Positions 1-7,741 of a stretch of DNA of 28,924 nt are shown in pieces. The stretch's first letter is position 1. Each line of letters starts with the position of its first letter. Position numbers and translations under genes: made by a program. The stretch comes from JBHHZM01 sp046758065 (GTDB taxonomy: Bacteria > Pseudomonadota > Alphaproteobacteria > JAAXGF01): contig JBHHZM010000027.1 of assembly GCA_046758065.1 (NCBI GenBank), positions 1 to 28,924 on the forward strand, read 5' to 3'. The notes beneath the pieces were generated by a model. The model saw only the letters and a list, made by a program, of their open reading frames with translations. It searched no databases and was not told the DNA's origin.

Positions 1-176
1 GACGGGTCGCGACCACGGCGGCGGGGTCTTCCGCCCCGATGCCGGTTGTCTGAACTTCCTTGCGCAGGGCCATTACCGGTCAGATGGGAGGCCGTGCGAC
101 GACCGTCAACAGCGCCCCGCCCTTTACATGCCGGCCAGGTTCTCCCAAGTTTAGGGAAGGCGCGAATGGAGGCTGC
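1..176. other. Window edge: possible tail of an upstream gene, then leader of the MEMO gene
   Basis: Reading plus-strand frame 3, the first bases stay open to a TGA at 51-53, giving a tail that ends in APMPVV; this could be the last codons of an upstream gene but is too short to identify. The remaining bases up to 176 hold no recognisable gene. A strong ribosome binding site, GGAGG at 168-172, precedes the ATG at 177. AMMECR1 and MEMO genes often neighbour a radical SAM gene, so the upstream gene could be that partner, but nothing here shows it. Confidence 0.25.
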
Positions 177-1007
177 ATGACTTCGGTCCGCCCCCCCGCG
201 GTCGCCGGGCTGTTCTATCCCGCCGAGGCGCGTGATCTCGACCGGACGGTCCGCGATTACCTCGCCGCCGCCGGCAGCTCGGGCCCGGCGCCCAAGGCGC
301 TGATCGCGCCGCACGCCGGCAGCTCGGGCCCGGCGCCCAAGGCGCTGATCGCGCCGCACGCCGGCTACGTCTACTCGGGTGCGGTTGCGGCCTCGGTCTA
401 TGCCCGGCTGCGCGAGGTCCGCGCCGAAATCGACCGCGTGGTGCTGCTCGGTCCGGCCCATCGCCATGCCTTCCGGGGGCTCGCCCTGTGCGACGCAGAC
501 AGCTTCGCGACGCCGCTCGGCACCGTGCCTGTCGACCGGGAGGCTGCCGCTCGTATCGCCACGCTTCCTCAGATCGTCCGCCTCGACGCCGCCCACCGGG
601 ACGAACACAGCCTCGAGGTGCATTTGCCTTTCCTGCAACGCGCGCTCGACGACTTCGCGATCGTGCCGCTGGTCGTCGGCGATGCGACGCCCGAACAGGT
701 GGCGGAGGTGATCGAATGCCTCTGGGGCGGCCGCGAGACGCTCATCGTCGTCAGTTCGGACCTCAGCCACTATCTCGACTACGACAGCGCACGGCGGCTC
801 GACGCCATGACGTCGCGGGCGATCGAGGCGTTGCGGCCCGAGGATCTCGCGCCCCAACAGGCGTGCGGGCGGTTGCCCATCCAGGGGCTTCTGCGGGTCG
901 CGCGCACCCGCGGCCTGAGCGCGACCACGGTCGATCTACGCAACTCTGGCGATACCGCGGGCCCGCGTGACGAGGTCGTCGGCTATGGCGCCTGGCTGTT
1001 CGCCTGA
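177..1007 (+). CDS. MEMO family protein (AmmeMemoRadiSam system protein B)
   Basis: A 276-residue MEMO-family protein, a fold related to extradiol dioxygenases and often encoded beside AMMECR1 and a radical SAM protein; its biochemical role in bacteria is not settled. Family signatures run in order: AVAGLFYP near residue 8, ALIAPHAGYVYSG around 56-68, LLGPAHRH, then DEHSLEVHLPFLQ, SSDLSHY, ACGRLPI and NSGDTAG near the end. The His of PHAGY, a later His and a C-terminal Cys are the expected metal ligands. The ATG at 177 is chosen because GGAGG lies 4 bases upstream and the family N terminus begins there; an earlier in-frame ATG at 60 would add an unrelated stretch. Oddity: a perfect 15-residue tandem duplication (about residues 33-62) repeats the PHAG segment just before the real metal loop. 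The 3' end overlaps the AMMECR1 gene, implying co-translation. Confidence 0.9.
   Translation: MTSVRPPAVAGLFYPAEARDLDRTVRDYLAAAGSSGPAPKALIAPHAGSSGPAPKALIAPHAGYVYSGAVAASVYARLREVRAEIDRVVLLGPAHRHAFRGLALCDADSFATPLGTVPVDREAAARIATLPQIVRLDAAHRDEHSLEVHLPFLQRALDDFAIVPLVVGDATPEQVAEVIECLWGGRETLIVVSSDLSHYLDYDSARRLDAMTSRAIEALRPEDLAPQQACGRLPIQGLLRVARTRGLSATTVDLRNSGDTAGPRDEVVGYGAWLFA
271..360 (+). repeat. Perfect 45-bp tandem duplication inside the MEMO gene
   Basis: Bases 271-315 are repeated exactly at 316-360 with no gap. The unit is a multiple of three, so the frame is kept and 15 residues are duplicated, including the APHAG metal-ligand segment. Only the second copy continues into the conserved YVYSG. 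The perfect identity suggests a recent slippage or recombination event, or an assembly artefact. Confidence 0.97.
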
Positions 1008-1596
1008 ACCGCGCGACACGGCAGCGGCGCTGATCGAGGCGCACGGCGCGACGCTGCTCGATGTGGCGCTGGCCTCGATCGAACACGGTATCGCCCATGG
1101 CCGACCGATCGACGTCGAGCCCGCCGCGTATGCGCCGGCCCTGCGCGCCGAGCGCGCCAGTTTCGTCACCCTGCATGTCATCGGAACGCTGCGCGGCTGC
1201 ATCGGCAAGACGCGAGCCTGCAGCCCGCTGGTCAGCGACGTCGCCGAGAATGCCTTCGCCGCGGCCTTCGATGACGAACGCTTCGAGGCGGTGCGCGGGG
1301 ACGAAATCGACGATCTCGAGATCGGGGTCTCGGTGCTCAACCCGCCGGAACCGATCCGCTTCTCCGGCGAGGCCGACCTTCTCGCCAAGCTGCGGCCCGG
1401 GACCGACGGCGTGATTCTCGAGTGCGGCGCGCACCGCGGCCTGTTCCTGCCCGATGTCTGGGAGGCGCTGCCCGAACCGCGCGATTTTCTCGCCCACCTC
1501 AAGATCAAGGCGGGCCTCTCCGCCGACGACTGGCCGCCGGACATCGCGGCCCGGCGGTTCACCACCGCCTCGCTGTCGCGCGCGCGAAGCGCCTGA
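985..1596 (+). CDS. AMMECR1 domain protein (AmmeMemoRadiSam system protein A)
   Basis: A 203-residue protein of the AMMECR1 family. The diagnostic LRGCIG motif is at about residues 69-74, followed by a segment matching the family (DVAENAFAAAFDDERF, then ILECGAHRGLFLPDVW). Function is unknown in the family; genetic linkage to MEMO and a radical SAM enzyme suggests a shared protein- or RNA-modifying role. The gene overlaps the end of the MEMO gene by 23 bases. ATG at 985 is preferred; a GTG at 967 in the same frame would add six residues and is the alternative. No long tail or domain fusion is visible. Confidence 0.88.
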   Translation: MAPGCSPEPRDTAAALIEAHGATLLDVALASIEHGIAHGRPIDVEPAAYAPALRAERASFVTLHVIGTLRGCIGKTRACSPLVSDVAENAFAAAFDDERFEAVRGDEIDDLEIGVSVLNPPEPIRFSGEADLLAKLRPGTDGVILECGAHRGLFLPDVWEALPEPRDFLAHLKIKAGLSADDWPPDIAARRFTTASLSRARSA

Positions 1597-1606
1597 CCAA
1601 GCGCCC

Positions 1607-1819
1607 CTACTTCACCGCCATGCGACCAAGGGTCGTGATCGCGACCCGCTGAACGCCGGGGCTGATCTCGGTGATCCGCAACCAGCCCGCTTCCCGGCAC
1701 TCGTGAAGCGTCGAACCCAGCAACGTACCTTCGGCGCCCTCAGGCACCGCGATTTCGCCCGATACGATCAGAAGTTCGAGAAGCAGCTTCTGCTGCGGCA
1801 ATATTGTAATTGTGGCCAA
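1607..1819 (-). CDS. Small protein, possible winged-helix fold, TTG start
   Basis: A 70-residue protein I cannot assign to a named family. It reads as two helices (KLLLELLIVSGEI and GSTLHECREAGW) followed by a likely beta-hairpin ending in ITTLGR, the order expected of a small MarR-like winged helix; this is inference from pattern only. The start is decided by the ribosome binding site: GGAGGT at 1829-1834 sits 9 bases before a TTG at 1817-1819. A GTG further upstream at 1873 would run into the oxidoreductase gene and has no such site. It begins 35 bases after the end of the molybdopterin oxidoreductase gene on the same strand, so the two are likely cotranscribed. Confidence 0.6.
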   Translation of the reverse strand: MATITILPQQKLLLELLIVSGEIAVPEGAEGTLLGSTLHECREAGWLRITEISPGVQRVAITTLGRMAVK

Positions 1820-1854
1820 GGTTCCGTCACCTCCGAGTCGAAAGCAGGCGACAT

Positions 1855-3909
1855 TCAGGCGGGGCGCAGCCACACCGCAGTGTCGTGGAAGACCGCGCCA
1901 CCCGCGGGCGGGCCCGGATCGTCGCCCACCAGCGCGTTGACGCCCAACCCTTCCTCGAACGCCGCGTTGGGCCAGATGCCTTCGACCACGACGACGCCCC
2001 GCTGCAAGCCGTCGAACGATCGGGCGTGGACGACGATGTCGCCGCGCCGGTTGCCGAGACGCACGCGGTCGCCGTCGGCAAGATCGAGGGCGGCGAGGTC
2101 GTCCGGATGGGTCAAGACGCTCGGCCGTCCTTCACGTTTCCGCGAGGTTGGCGTTTCGGTGAACGACGAGTTGAGGAACTGCCGCGCCGGCGCCGTGACA
2201 AGGCGGAAAGGATGGGTTTCGTCGCTTTCCTCGATCACCGCCTGATGGTCGGGCAGCGCGGGCATGCCGACACTCTCCGAGCCGATAGCCGGCCAGTCGG
2301 GGGCGAAGTGGAAGCGCCCGTCGGGCGTGGCGAAGCCGTTGAGGAAGTGGGCGGTCTCGAAATCGGGCTGGCAGTCGATCCAGTGCCGTTCGCGAAGCGC
2401 CTCGACGCCCGCATAGCCCGAGACGCGCAATGTCTCGTCGATGATCTCGAGCGTGCTCATCTCGAAACCGCGATGTCGCGCGCCCAGCCGGCGAGCGAGC
2501 GCGCAGATCACTTCATGGTTCGAGCGCGACTCGGCGTAAGGTTCGATTACCCTGGGGCCGAGTTGGAGGTGCTGATGGCCGCCCGACTGATAGAAGTCGT
2601 CGTGTTCGACGAACGTGGTGGCGGGCAGCACGATGTCGGCCATGCGCGCGGTCTCGGTCATGAACTGCTCGTGGACGCAGGTGAACAGGTCCTCGCGTGC
2701 GAACCCCTCGTGCACCTTGCGAAGTTCGGGCGCCACCACCATCGGATTGGTGTTCTGGACGAACAGCGCGGTGACCGGCGGGCCGTCGCCGAGGTCGCGT
2801 GGATCGCCGGTGAGCACGGCTCCGATGCGCGACTGATCGAGAATGCGGACGTCGGGGTCCCGCGCGTCGAGCCCTTCGATCAGCGTCTTGTCGAGCCCGT
2901 AGATGCCGCGGTTGGTATAGAGCGCGCCGCCGCCGCGATGCCGCCATTTGCCGGTCACCGTCGGTAAGCAGCTCACCGCGTGGATGTTCGCGGCACCGTT
3001 GCGCGAGCGCGAGAAGCCATAGCCCACGCGGATGTACGCGCGCTCGGTCTCACCGTAGAGTCGGGCGAAATCGACGATTTCTCGGACCTCCAGTCCCGTG
3101 ATCCGCGCCGCCCACTCGGGCGTGCGGCTTGCGAGATGGGCCTCGAGCTCGGCGGGCCGATCGGCGTAGTCGGCCATGTAGTCGCGGTCGGCGTAGCCTT
3201 CGGCGAACAGCACGTGCATCATCGCGCAGGCGAGCGCGCCGTCGGTGCCGGGGCGCAGCGCAAGATGGAGGTCGGCGGCCTCGGCAGTCGCGTTGCGATA
3301 GGGATCGACTACCGCGAGTTTGGCGCCGCGTTGCTTGCGGGCGCGCGTCACGTGGGTCATCACGTTGACCTGCGTCACCGCCGCGTTGGTGCCCCAGCAG
3401 ACGATCAGGTCGGCCTCGGCCATCTCGCGCGGGTCGGGTCCGCGGAAGCCGCCGACCCCGGCGAGCCAGCCCGAATCGGCGAGCGTCGTGCAGATCGTCG
3501 TCCGCTCGTCCGAATAGCGCATGACGTGACGCAGGCGATTGATACCATCGCGCTGCACCAGGCCCATGGTGCCGGCATAAAAGTAGGGCCACACGGTCTC
3601 CGGGCCGTGGGTCACGGCAGCGCGGCGCATCGCATCCGCCACCTCGTCGAGCGCCTCGTCCCACGAGACCGGCTCGAACGCGCCGCCGCCTTTCGGCCCG
3701 GCCCGGCGCAATGGCTGCGTCAGGCGGTCGCGGTGATGGATCCGCTCGGCGTATCGCGCCACCTTGGCGCAGACGACGCCCGCGGTGTAGCTGTTGGATT
3801 CCGCACCGCGGACCCGGCCGATGGTCCGCGCGTCGCGCCGTTCGATCTCGAGCGCGCAGGTGCTCGGGCAGTCGTGCGGACAGGCGGAATGGACGACCTC
3901 GACGGCCAT
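1855..3909 (-). CDS. Molybdopterin-dependent oxidoreductase (DMSO reductase superfamily)
   Basis: A 684-residue catalytic subunit of the Mo/W-bisPGD family. The N terminus carries a four-cysteine Fe-S motif (CPHDCPSTC at residues 10-18, then Cys47 in VVCAK). The molybdopterin domain follows (LTQPLRR, SWDEALDEVADAM, then VCWGTNAAVTQ and a VVDPYRNATA nucleotide-binding segment). The C-terminal MopB domain runs from about residue 560 (RLVTAPARQFLNSSF). No Tat signal is present, so it is probably cytoplasmic. No partner Fe-S, membrane or electron-transfer subunit is adjacent, so electron donor and substrate cannot be deduced. An AAGGAG ribosome binding site precedes the ATG at 3909. A perfect 18-bp palindrome lies just upstream. 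Confidence 0.92.
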   Translation of the reverse strand: MAVEVVHSACPHDCPSTCALEIERRDARTIGRVRGAESNSYTAGVVCAKVARYAERIHHRDRLTQPLRRAGPKGGGAFEPVSWDEALDEVADAMRRAAVTHGPETVWPYFYAGTMGLVQRDGINRLRHVMRYSDERTTICTTLADSGWLAGVGGFRGPDPREMAEADLIVCWGTNAAVTQVNVMTHVTRARKQRGAKLAVVDPYRNATAEAADLHLALRPGTDGALACAMMHVLFAEGYADRDYMADYADRPAELEAHLASRTPEWAARITGLEVREIVDFARLYGETERAYIRVGYGFSRSRNGAANIHAVSCLPTVTGKWRHRGGGALYTNRGIYGLDKTLIEGLDARDPDVRILDQSRIGAVLTGDPRDLGDGPPVTALFVQNTNPMVVAPELRKVHEGFAREDLFTCVHEQFMTETARMADIVLPATTFVEHDDFYQSGGHQHLQLGPRVIEPYAESRSNHEVICALARRLGARHRGFEMSTLEIIDETLRVSGYAGVEALRERHWIDCQPDFETAHFLNGFATPDGRFHFAPDWPAIGSESVGMPALPDHQAVIEESDETHPFRLVTAPARQFLNSSFTETPTSRKREGRPSVLTHPDDLAALDLADGDRVRLGNRRGDIVVHARSFDGLQRGVVVVEGIWPNAAFEEGLGVNALVGDDPGPPAGGAVFHDTAVWLRPA

Positions 3910-3931
3910 TTCGTCGGCTCTCCTTAGCCTC

Positions 3932-3949
3932 GCATCGGCGCGCCGATGC
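3932..3949. promoter_or_regulatory. Perfect 18-bp palindrome upstream of the oxidoreductase gene
   Basis: GCATCGGCGCGCCGATGC is fully self-complementary and ends 23 bases before the oxidoreductase ATG. It sits in the 176-bp gap between the divergent oxidoreductase and MBL-fold genes, a natural place for an operator. It could equally be a leader hairpin. The binding protein is unknown. Confidence 0.4.
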
Positions 3950-4085
3950 TATCCCGCCGGTCCGCGCCCGTCGAGAGCGATGGAGCCCGCGGCCGGGAGG
4001 GCGGCGGCGTCCATCGGCATTTTGGCCTTTTGCTGCGCCGGCGGCTGGTGCAGATTACGGGCCGCAACCGGGAACGAGGTCCGAT

Positions 4086-4895
4086 TTGGCCGCAACCGAC
4101 GAGATCGACGTGGGCTTCTGGGGCGTGCGCGGCCGCATCCCCCGCCCCGGCCCGGAAACGCTGCGTTACGGCGGCAACACGCCGTGCATCGAGATGCGCC
4201 CCGGCGCGCATCGACTGATCTTCGACGCCGGCACCGGCATCCGCCCGCTGGGCGATGCCCTCAACGCCGAGGTCCCGGTCTCCGCGCACATCTTCTTCAG
4301 CCAGACCTGTTTCGAACGCATCGGCGGCATCCCCTTCTTCGCCGCGGCCTACAATCCGAAAAACCGCTTCCGGCTGTGGGCCGCGAGCGGCGCGGAGAAG
4401 ACCGCGATTCGCGACGTGCTGGCGGACCTCATGACCGACCCGGTGTTTCCCGTGCCGATCGACATCATGGGAGCGACGCTCGCCTTCGAGGACTTCGCCG
4501 CCGGCGAGACGCTCGAACCCGCGCAAGATCTGCGCGTCCGCACCGCGGCGCTCAACCGGGGAACGCCGGCAACCGGCTACCGGGTCGAATGGGCGGGCAA
4601 GAGCGTCGCCTATGTCTCCGACCTCGTCGCCGCGCCCGACGGCGACGAAGCCGCGGCGCTCGCGCTGCTCGCCGACGCCGACCTCGCCATTCTCAATACG
4701 GCGGAGAGCGACGCGCAGCCATCCGACTGGCGCGCGGGGCTGCGTCTCTGCGACGCGGCGCAGGTGGCGACCTGCGTGCTGTTCCATCACCACCCCGACG
4801 ACGACGACGCGGCGCTCGACGCCATCGCGGCCGAGGCCGACGCTCTCCGCCCCGGCACGGTCGTCGCCCGCGAGGGACTGACGCTGACCGTCTGA
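4086..4895 (+). CDS. Metallo-beta-lactamase-fold protein lacking the metal-binding motif
   Basis: A 269-residue protein that matches MBL-fold hydrolases beginning FWGVRG, with RYGGNTPCIE and LIFDAGTGIRPLG in the expected places and FHHHPDDDD near the end. The usual HxHxDH motif after the LIFDAGTG strand is replaced: the aligned stretch at residues 72-78 reads SQTCFER, so both histidines, the aspartate and the final histidine are all lost. The later GHS-type histidine is also absent (QPSDW), while the Asp of YVSD is kept. It is therefore unlikely to be a standard metallohydrolase and may be a pseudoenzyme with a binding role. The start is inferred as TTG at 4086, six bases after GAGG (4076-4079); no good ATG exists nearby. 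The 3' end overlaps the convergent asparagine synthase gene by 109 bp. Confidence 0.75.
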   Translation: MAATDEIDVGFWGVRGRIPRPGPETLRYGGNTPCIEMRPGAHRLIFDAGTGIRPLGDALNAEVPVSAHIFFSQTCFERIGGIPFFAAAYNPKNRFRLWAASGAEKTAIRDVLADLMTDPVFPVPIDIMGATLAFEDFAAGETLEPAQDLRVRTAALNRGTPATGYRVEWAGKSVAYVSDLVAAPDGDEAAALALLADADLAILNTAESDAQPSDWRAGLRLCDAAQVATCVLFHHHPDDDDAALDAIAAEADALRPGTVVAREGLTLTV

Positions 4896-6673
4896 CTGCG
4901 GTTCACGGAACCCGTCGCGAGGGTCTCCAAAACGTCGCCGACAGGCGCGCAGCCCTCGATGTGGCGGCGGTGCCACAAGGCATAGAACAGCAGCAGCCAG
5001 GCGGCGAATCCCTCGCGCCGGTTGCGGATGTTGCGAAACAGCGCGATCACCCGTTCGCCGTGGCAGGCTTCGGCGACACCGGGCTGCGCCGCGACCAGCG
5101 GCCCCAGGCGCGGATCGGCGGCGGCGATCCACTCGGCCGCCGGGACGGTGAAGCCGCGCTTGGGGGCGAACGGTCGCGCCTCGGGCAGGCGCGCGGCGAG
5201 CCAGCGGCGCAACAGCCACTTGCCGCGCCGGCCGTTGATCTTGAGCGAATCGGGCAGGCGGAAAGCAACCTCGGCGACCACCGGATCGAGATACGGCGTG
5301 CGTCCTTCGAGGCCGTGCGCCATCAGGCAGCGGTCGATCTTGGTGAGCAGATCGTGCGGCAGCCAGTCGACGCAGTCGACCGCCTGCGCCACCTGCAGAC
5401 GGCTGCGCCCGGGACGGGCTTCCGTCGCTTCCGCCGCGGTGATGTCGTCGCGCCAGCCCGTCGATGGCTCGCGCAGCAGCCCGAGGCGGTCGAGCAGCCC
5501 CCGGCCGCGGAACGCCTTGCCGCCGCGCCACCACGGCCGGATGGCGCTGCGGTAGCGGCCGTAACCGGCGAACAGTTCGTCGGCGCCCTCTCCCGTGAGC
5601 ACCACCTTGAGCTCCTGCGCCGCGATTGCGGCGAGCTTGTAGGTCGGCAGCGCCGCGTAATCGGCCGCCGGATCGTTCAGACAGGCGGCGACCTCGGGCA
5701 GCAGGCGCCAGAAGTCGGCTTCGCCGAACGCGACCTCGACGTGCTCGGCGCCGAGCTTGCGGGCGATCATCCGCGCATGCTCGCGTTCGCCCTCCCCGGC
5801 GGCGCCCGAAAAACCGACGGTGAAGGCGCGCACCGGCCGGTCGTCGAGCTGCGCCATGAGGGCGAGCAGCGCCGAGCTGTCGATGCCGCCCGAAAGGAAC
5901 ATGCCGTAGGGCACGTCGGCCCGCCGGTGCACGTGCACGCTGTCCTCGAGCGCGCTATCGAGCCGGCGCATCGCCTCGGCTTCGCTCCAGTCGGCGGGAC
6001 CGTCCTCGGGCAGCGCGCGCCGGTTCAGACGCTCGACGATGCGCCCGGCCGAGACCACCAGCGTTTCGCCGGGGCGCACCCGGTTGACGCCGGCAAAGAC
6101 CGTTTCGCGCCCGGTAGTGAACTGAAGTTGAAAGAGCCGGTCGCGCGCCGCCGGGTTGAGCTTCGGCGTTGCGAGGCCAGCGGCGAACAGCGCCTGCGGC
6201 TCGGACGCAAAGGCGAGGCCGTCGTCGGTTTCGAGGTAGTAGAGCGGCTTGATGCCGAAGGGATCGCGCGCCAGCAGCAGGCGCTCGGCCGCCGGGTCGT
6301 AGAGCGCTATGGCGTACATGCCGCGCAGGCCCTCGGCAAAGCGCACGCCGTCGCGGCGATAGAGATGCAGCGGCGTCTCGCAGTCGGAATTGGTGGCGAA
6401 ATCGGCGGCGCCGGCGAGCGCGGCGCGCTGCTCGACGTAGTCGTAAATCTCGGCGTTGGCGACCAGCGCCTCGCCTCCGGGACCGTAGAGCGGTTGATCG
6501 CCGGTTTCGAGGTCGATAACGGCAAGTCGGGTCTGCGCCATGCCGAGCGCGCCGCCGCGGTAGCGTCCGCCGCCGTCGGGTCCGCGATGAGCGAGCGCGA
6601 CGGCCAGGGCGTCGAGCGCCGTCTCGTCCGGTCCCGCGCCGGAACGTCCCATGAAACCCGCGATGCCGCACAT
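4787..6673 (-). CDS. asnB: Asparagine synthase (glutamine-hydrolysing), surface-glycan amidotransferase
   Basis: A 628-residue class II glutamine amidotransferase. The N terminus MCGIAGF supplies the catalytic Cys2, followed by AHRGPDGGG, RLAVIDLETGDQPL and RDPFGIKPLYY. The synthetase domain carries the ATP P-loop SGGIDSS and the TGEGADELFAGYGRY segment. The usual NGEIYN motif reads NAEIYD. As last gene of a glycosyltransferase operon it probably amidates a sugar acid or similar precursor rather than making free asparagine; that is inference from context. Its ATG overlaps the stop of the upstream glycosyltransferase by one base (TGATG). The last 36 or so residues, Ser/Ala-rich and low in complexity, lie antisense to the MBL-fold gene and look like an extension past the normal family end. 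Confidence 0.9.
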   Translation of the reverse strand: MCGIAGFMGRSGAGPDETALDALAVALAHRGPDGGGRYRGGALGMAQTRLAVIDLETGDQPLYGPGGEALVANAEIYDYVEQRAALAGAADFATNSDCETPLHLYRRDGVRFAEGLRGMYAIALYDPAAERLLLARDPFGIKPLYYLETDDGLAFASEPQALFAAGLATPKLNPAARDRLFQLQFTTGRETVFAGVNRVRPGETLVVSAGRIVERLNRRALPEDGPADWSEAEAMRRLDSALEDSVHVHRRADVPYGMFLSGGIDSSALLALMAQLDDRPVRAFTVGFSGAAGEGEREHARMIARKLGAEHVEVAFGEADFWRLLPEVAACLNDPAADYAALPTYKLAAIAAQELKVVLTGEGADELFAGYGRYRSAIRPWWRGGKAFRGRGLLDRLGLLREPSTGWRDDITAAEATEARPGRSRLQVAQAVDCVDWLPHDLLTKIDRCLMAHGLEGRTPYLDPVVAEVAFRLPDSLKINGRRGKWLLRRWLAARLPEARPFAPKRGFTVPAAEWIAAADPRLGPLVAAQPGVAEACHGERVIALFRNIRNRREGFAAWLLLFYALWHRRHIEGCAPVGDVLETLATGSVNRSQTVSVSPSRATTVPGRRASASAAMASSAASSSSGW

Positions 6674-7695
6674 CAGGACGTCACCCGCTCGAAAAAGTCG
6701 AGGTAGCGCCGCACCACCGCGTCCCTGGTATACGCCGCCGCGTAAGCCGCGCGCCCGCGCTTGGCAAGCCTCCTCCTCAACCGCTTGTCGGCGCTAAGGC
6801 GGGCGAGCACGGCGGCAAGCGCGGCGGTGGCGTCGACCGGAACGAGCAGGCCGGTTTCGCCGTCGTCGATCAGTTCCGCGGGTCCGGCGCTCGCCGCGGC
6901 GACGACCGGCACGCCGTGCGCCCAGCCCTCGATCACCACGTTGCCGAGCGGTTCGTGACGCGACGGACAGACCAGCACGTCGGCGGCGGCGAGGAGCGCC
7001 GCGACATCGTCGCGCCAGCCGAGAAAGCGCACCCGCCGGGCGACGCCGCAGTATCCGGCAAGCGCCGCAAGTTCGCCCGCAAGCGGACCTTCGCCGGCGA
7101 GCCAGAGCCAGACGTCGGGCAGCGTGGTGAGCGCCTCGATCAGCACGTCGAACGCCTTGTTGCGGTGCAGCCGGCCGAGCGCCAGCAGCAGCGGCGCGTC
7201 GTCGGGCGTCTGCAATCGAGCGCGCGGCATGGCCCGCAAGGGTTTCGCGTCGACGAAGTTCGGCAGGTAGTGGACGCGTTCCTGCGGCCAGCCTTGCTCG
7301 ACCAGATAACGCGCGATGCCGCGGGTGTTCGCCACCAGATGATCGCAACGCCGGTAGGAGTCGAGCTTGTAGTAGCCGCCGAGGCGCGCGGCGTGGACGA
7401 AAGGCCCGCGCGGGCAGTGGCGCGTCGCGCGCCCCATCCAGGTCAGCACCGCGTCGGGCGCGAACTCCGAGATTTCGCGTTTCAGTCGCGGCGTGGTCAT
7501 GAGGTCGAGCGGACCGCCGAGGCGCAGTTCAGTCACCGCCACGCCGGCGTCGCGGAGTGCCGCGGCGCGTTCCGCGTCATGGCGGATCACCGCGCGCTGC
7601 GACAGCCCGGCGCGCCCCAGCGCGGCGACCAGACGGACGAAGAACGCCTCGGCGCCGCCGTGAGGCGCGCCGGCCATCATCTGCATCACGCGCAC
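6673..7695 (-). CDS. Glycosyltransferase family 4 (GT-B fold)
   Basis: A 340-residue GT4-type sugar transferase. The N terminus has the GGAE motif (residues 13-16). The C-terminal domain shows LALGRLHRNKAFDVLIEAL, FLGWRDDVAALLAAADVLVCPSRHEPLGNVVIEGWAHG and GPAELIDDGETGLLV, the nucleotide-sugar site including the conserved glutamates. No membrane segment or signal is seen; it would act at the cytoplasmic face during glycan assembly. It lies fourth in the operon, 46 bp after the GT2 gene, and overlaps asnB by one base. Donor and acceptor sugars cannot be read from sequence. Confidence 0.9.
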   Translation of the reverse strand: MRVMQMMAGAPHGGAEAFFVRLVAALGRAGLSQRAVIRHDAERAAALRDAGVAVTELRLGGPLDLMTTPRLKREISEFAPDAVLTWMGRATRHCPRGPFVHAARLGGYYKLDSYRRCDHLVANTRGIARYLVEQGWPQERVHYLPNFVDAKPLRAMPRARLQTPDDAPLLLALGRLHRNKAFDVLIEALTTLPDVWLWLAGEGPLAGELAALAGYCGVARRVRFLGWRDDVAALLAAADVLVCPSRHEPLGNVVIEGWAHGVPVVAAASAGPAELIDDGETGLLVPVDATAALAAVLARLSADKRLRRRLAKRGRAAYAAAYTRDAVVRRYLDFFERVTS

Positions 7696-7741
7696 GCGCC
7701 CCTCCGGCCCGCGCCGCGAAAAACCGAATCGATCCGCGCCA

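Noticed and set aside
3794..6706. Very long plus-strand open frame (970 codons) opposite asnB
   Set aside because: It is an antisense reading of asnB and an out-of-frame reading of the MBL-fold gene, with Arg/Ala/Gly-rich content and no domain pattern. Long open frames on the wrong strand are common at high GC.
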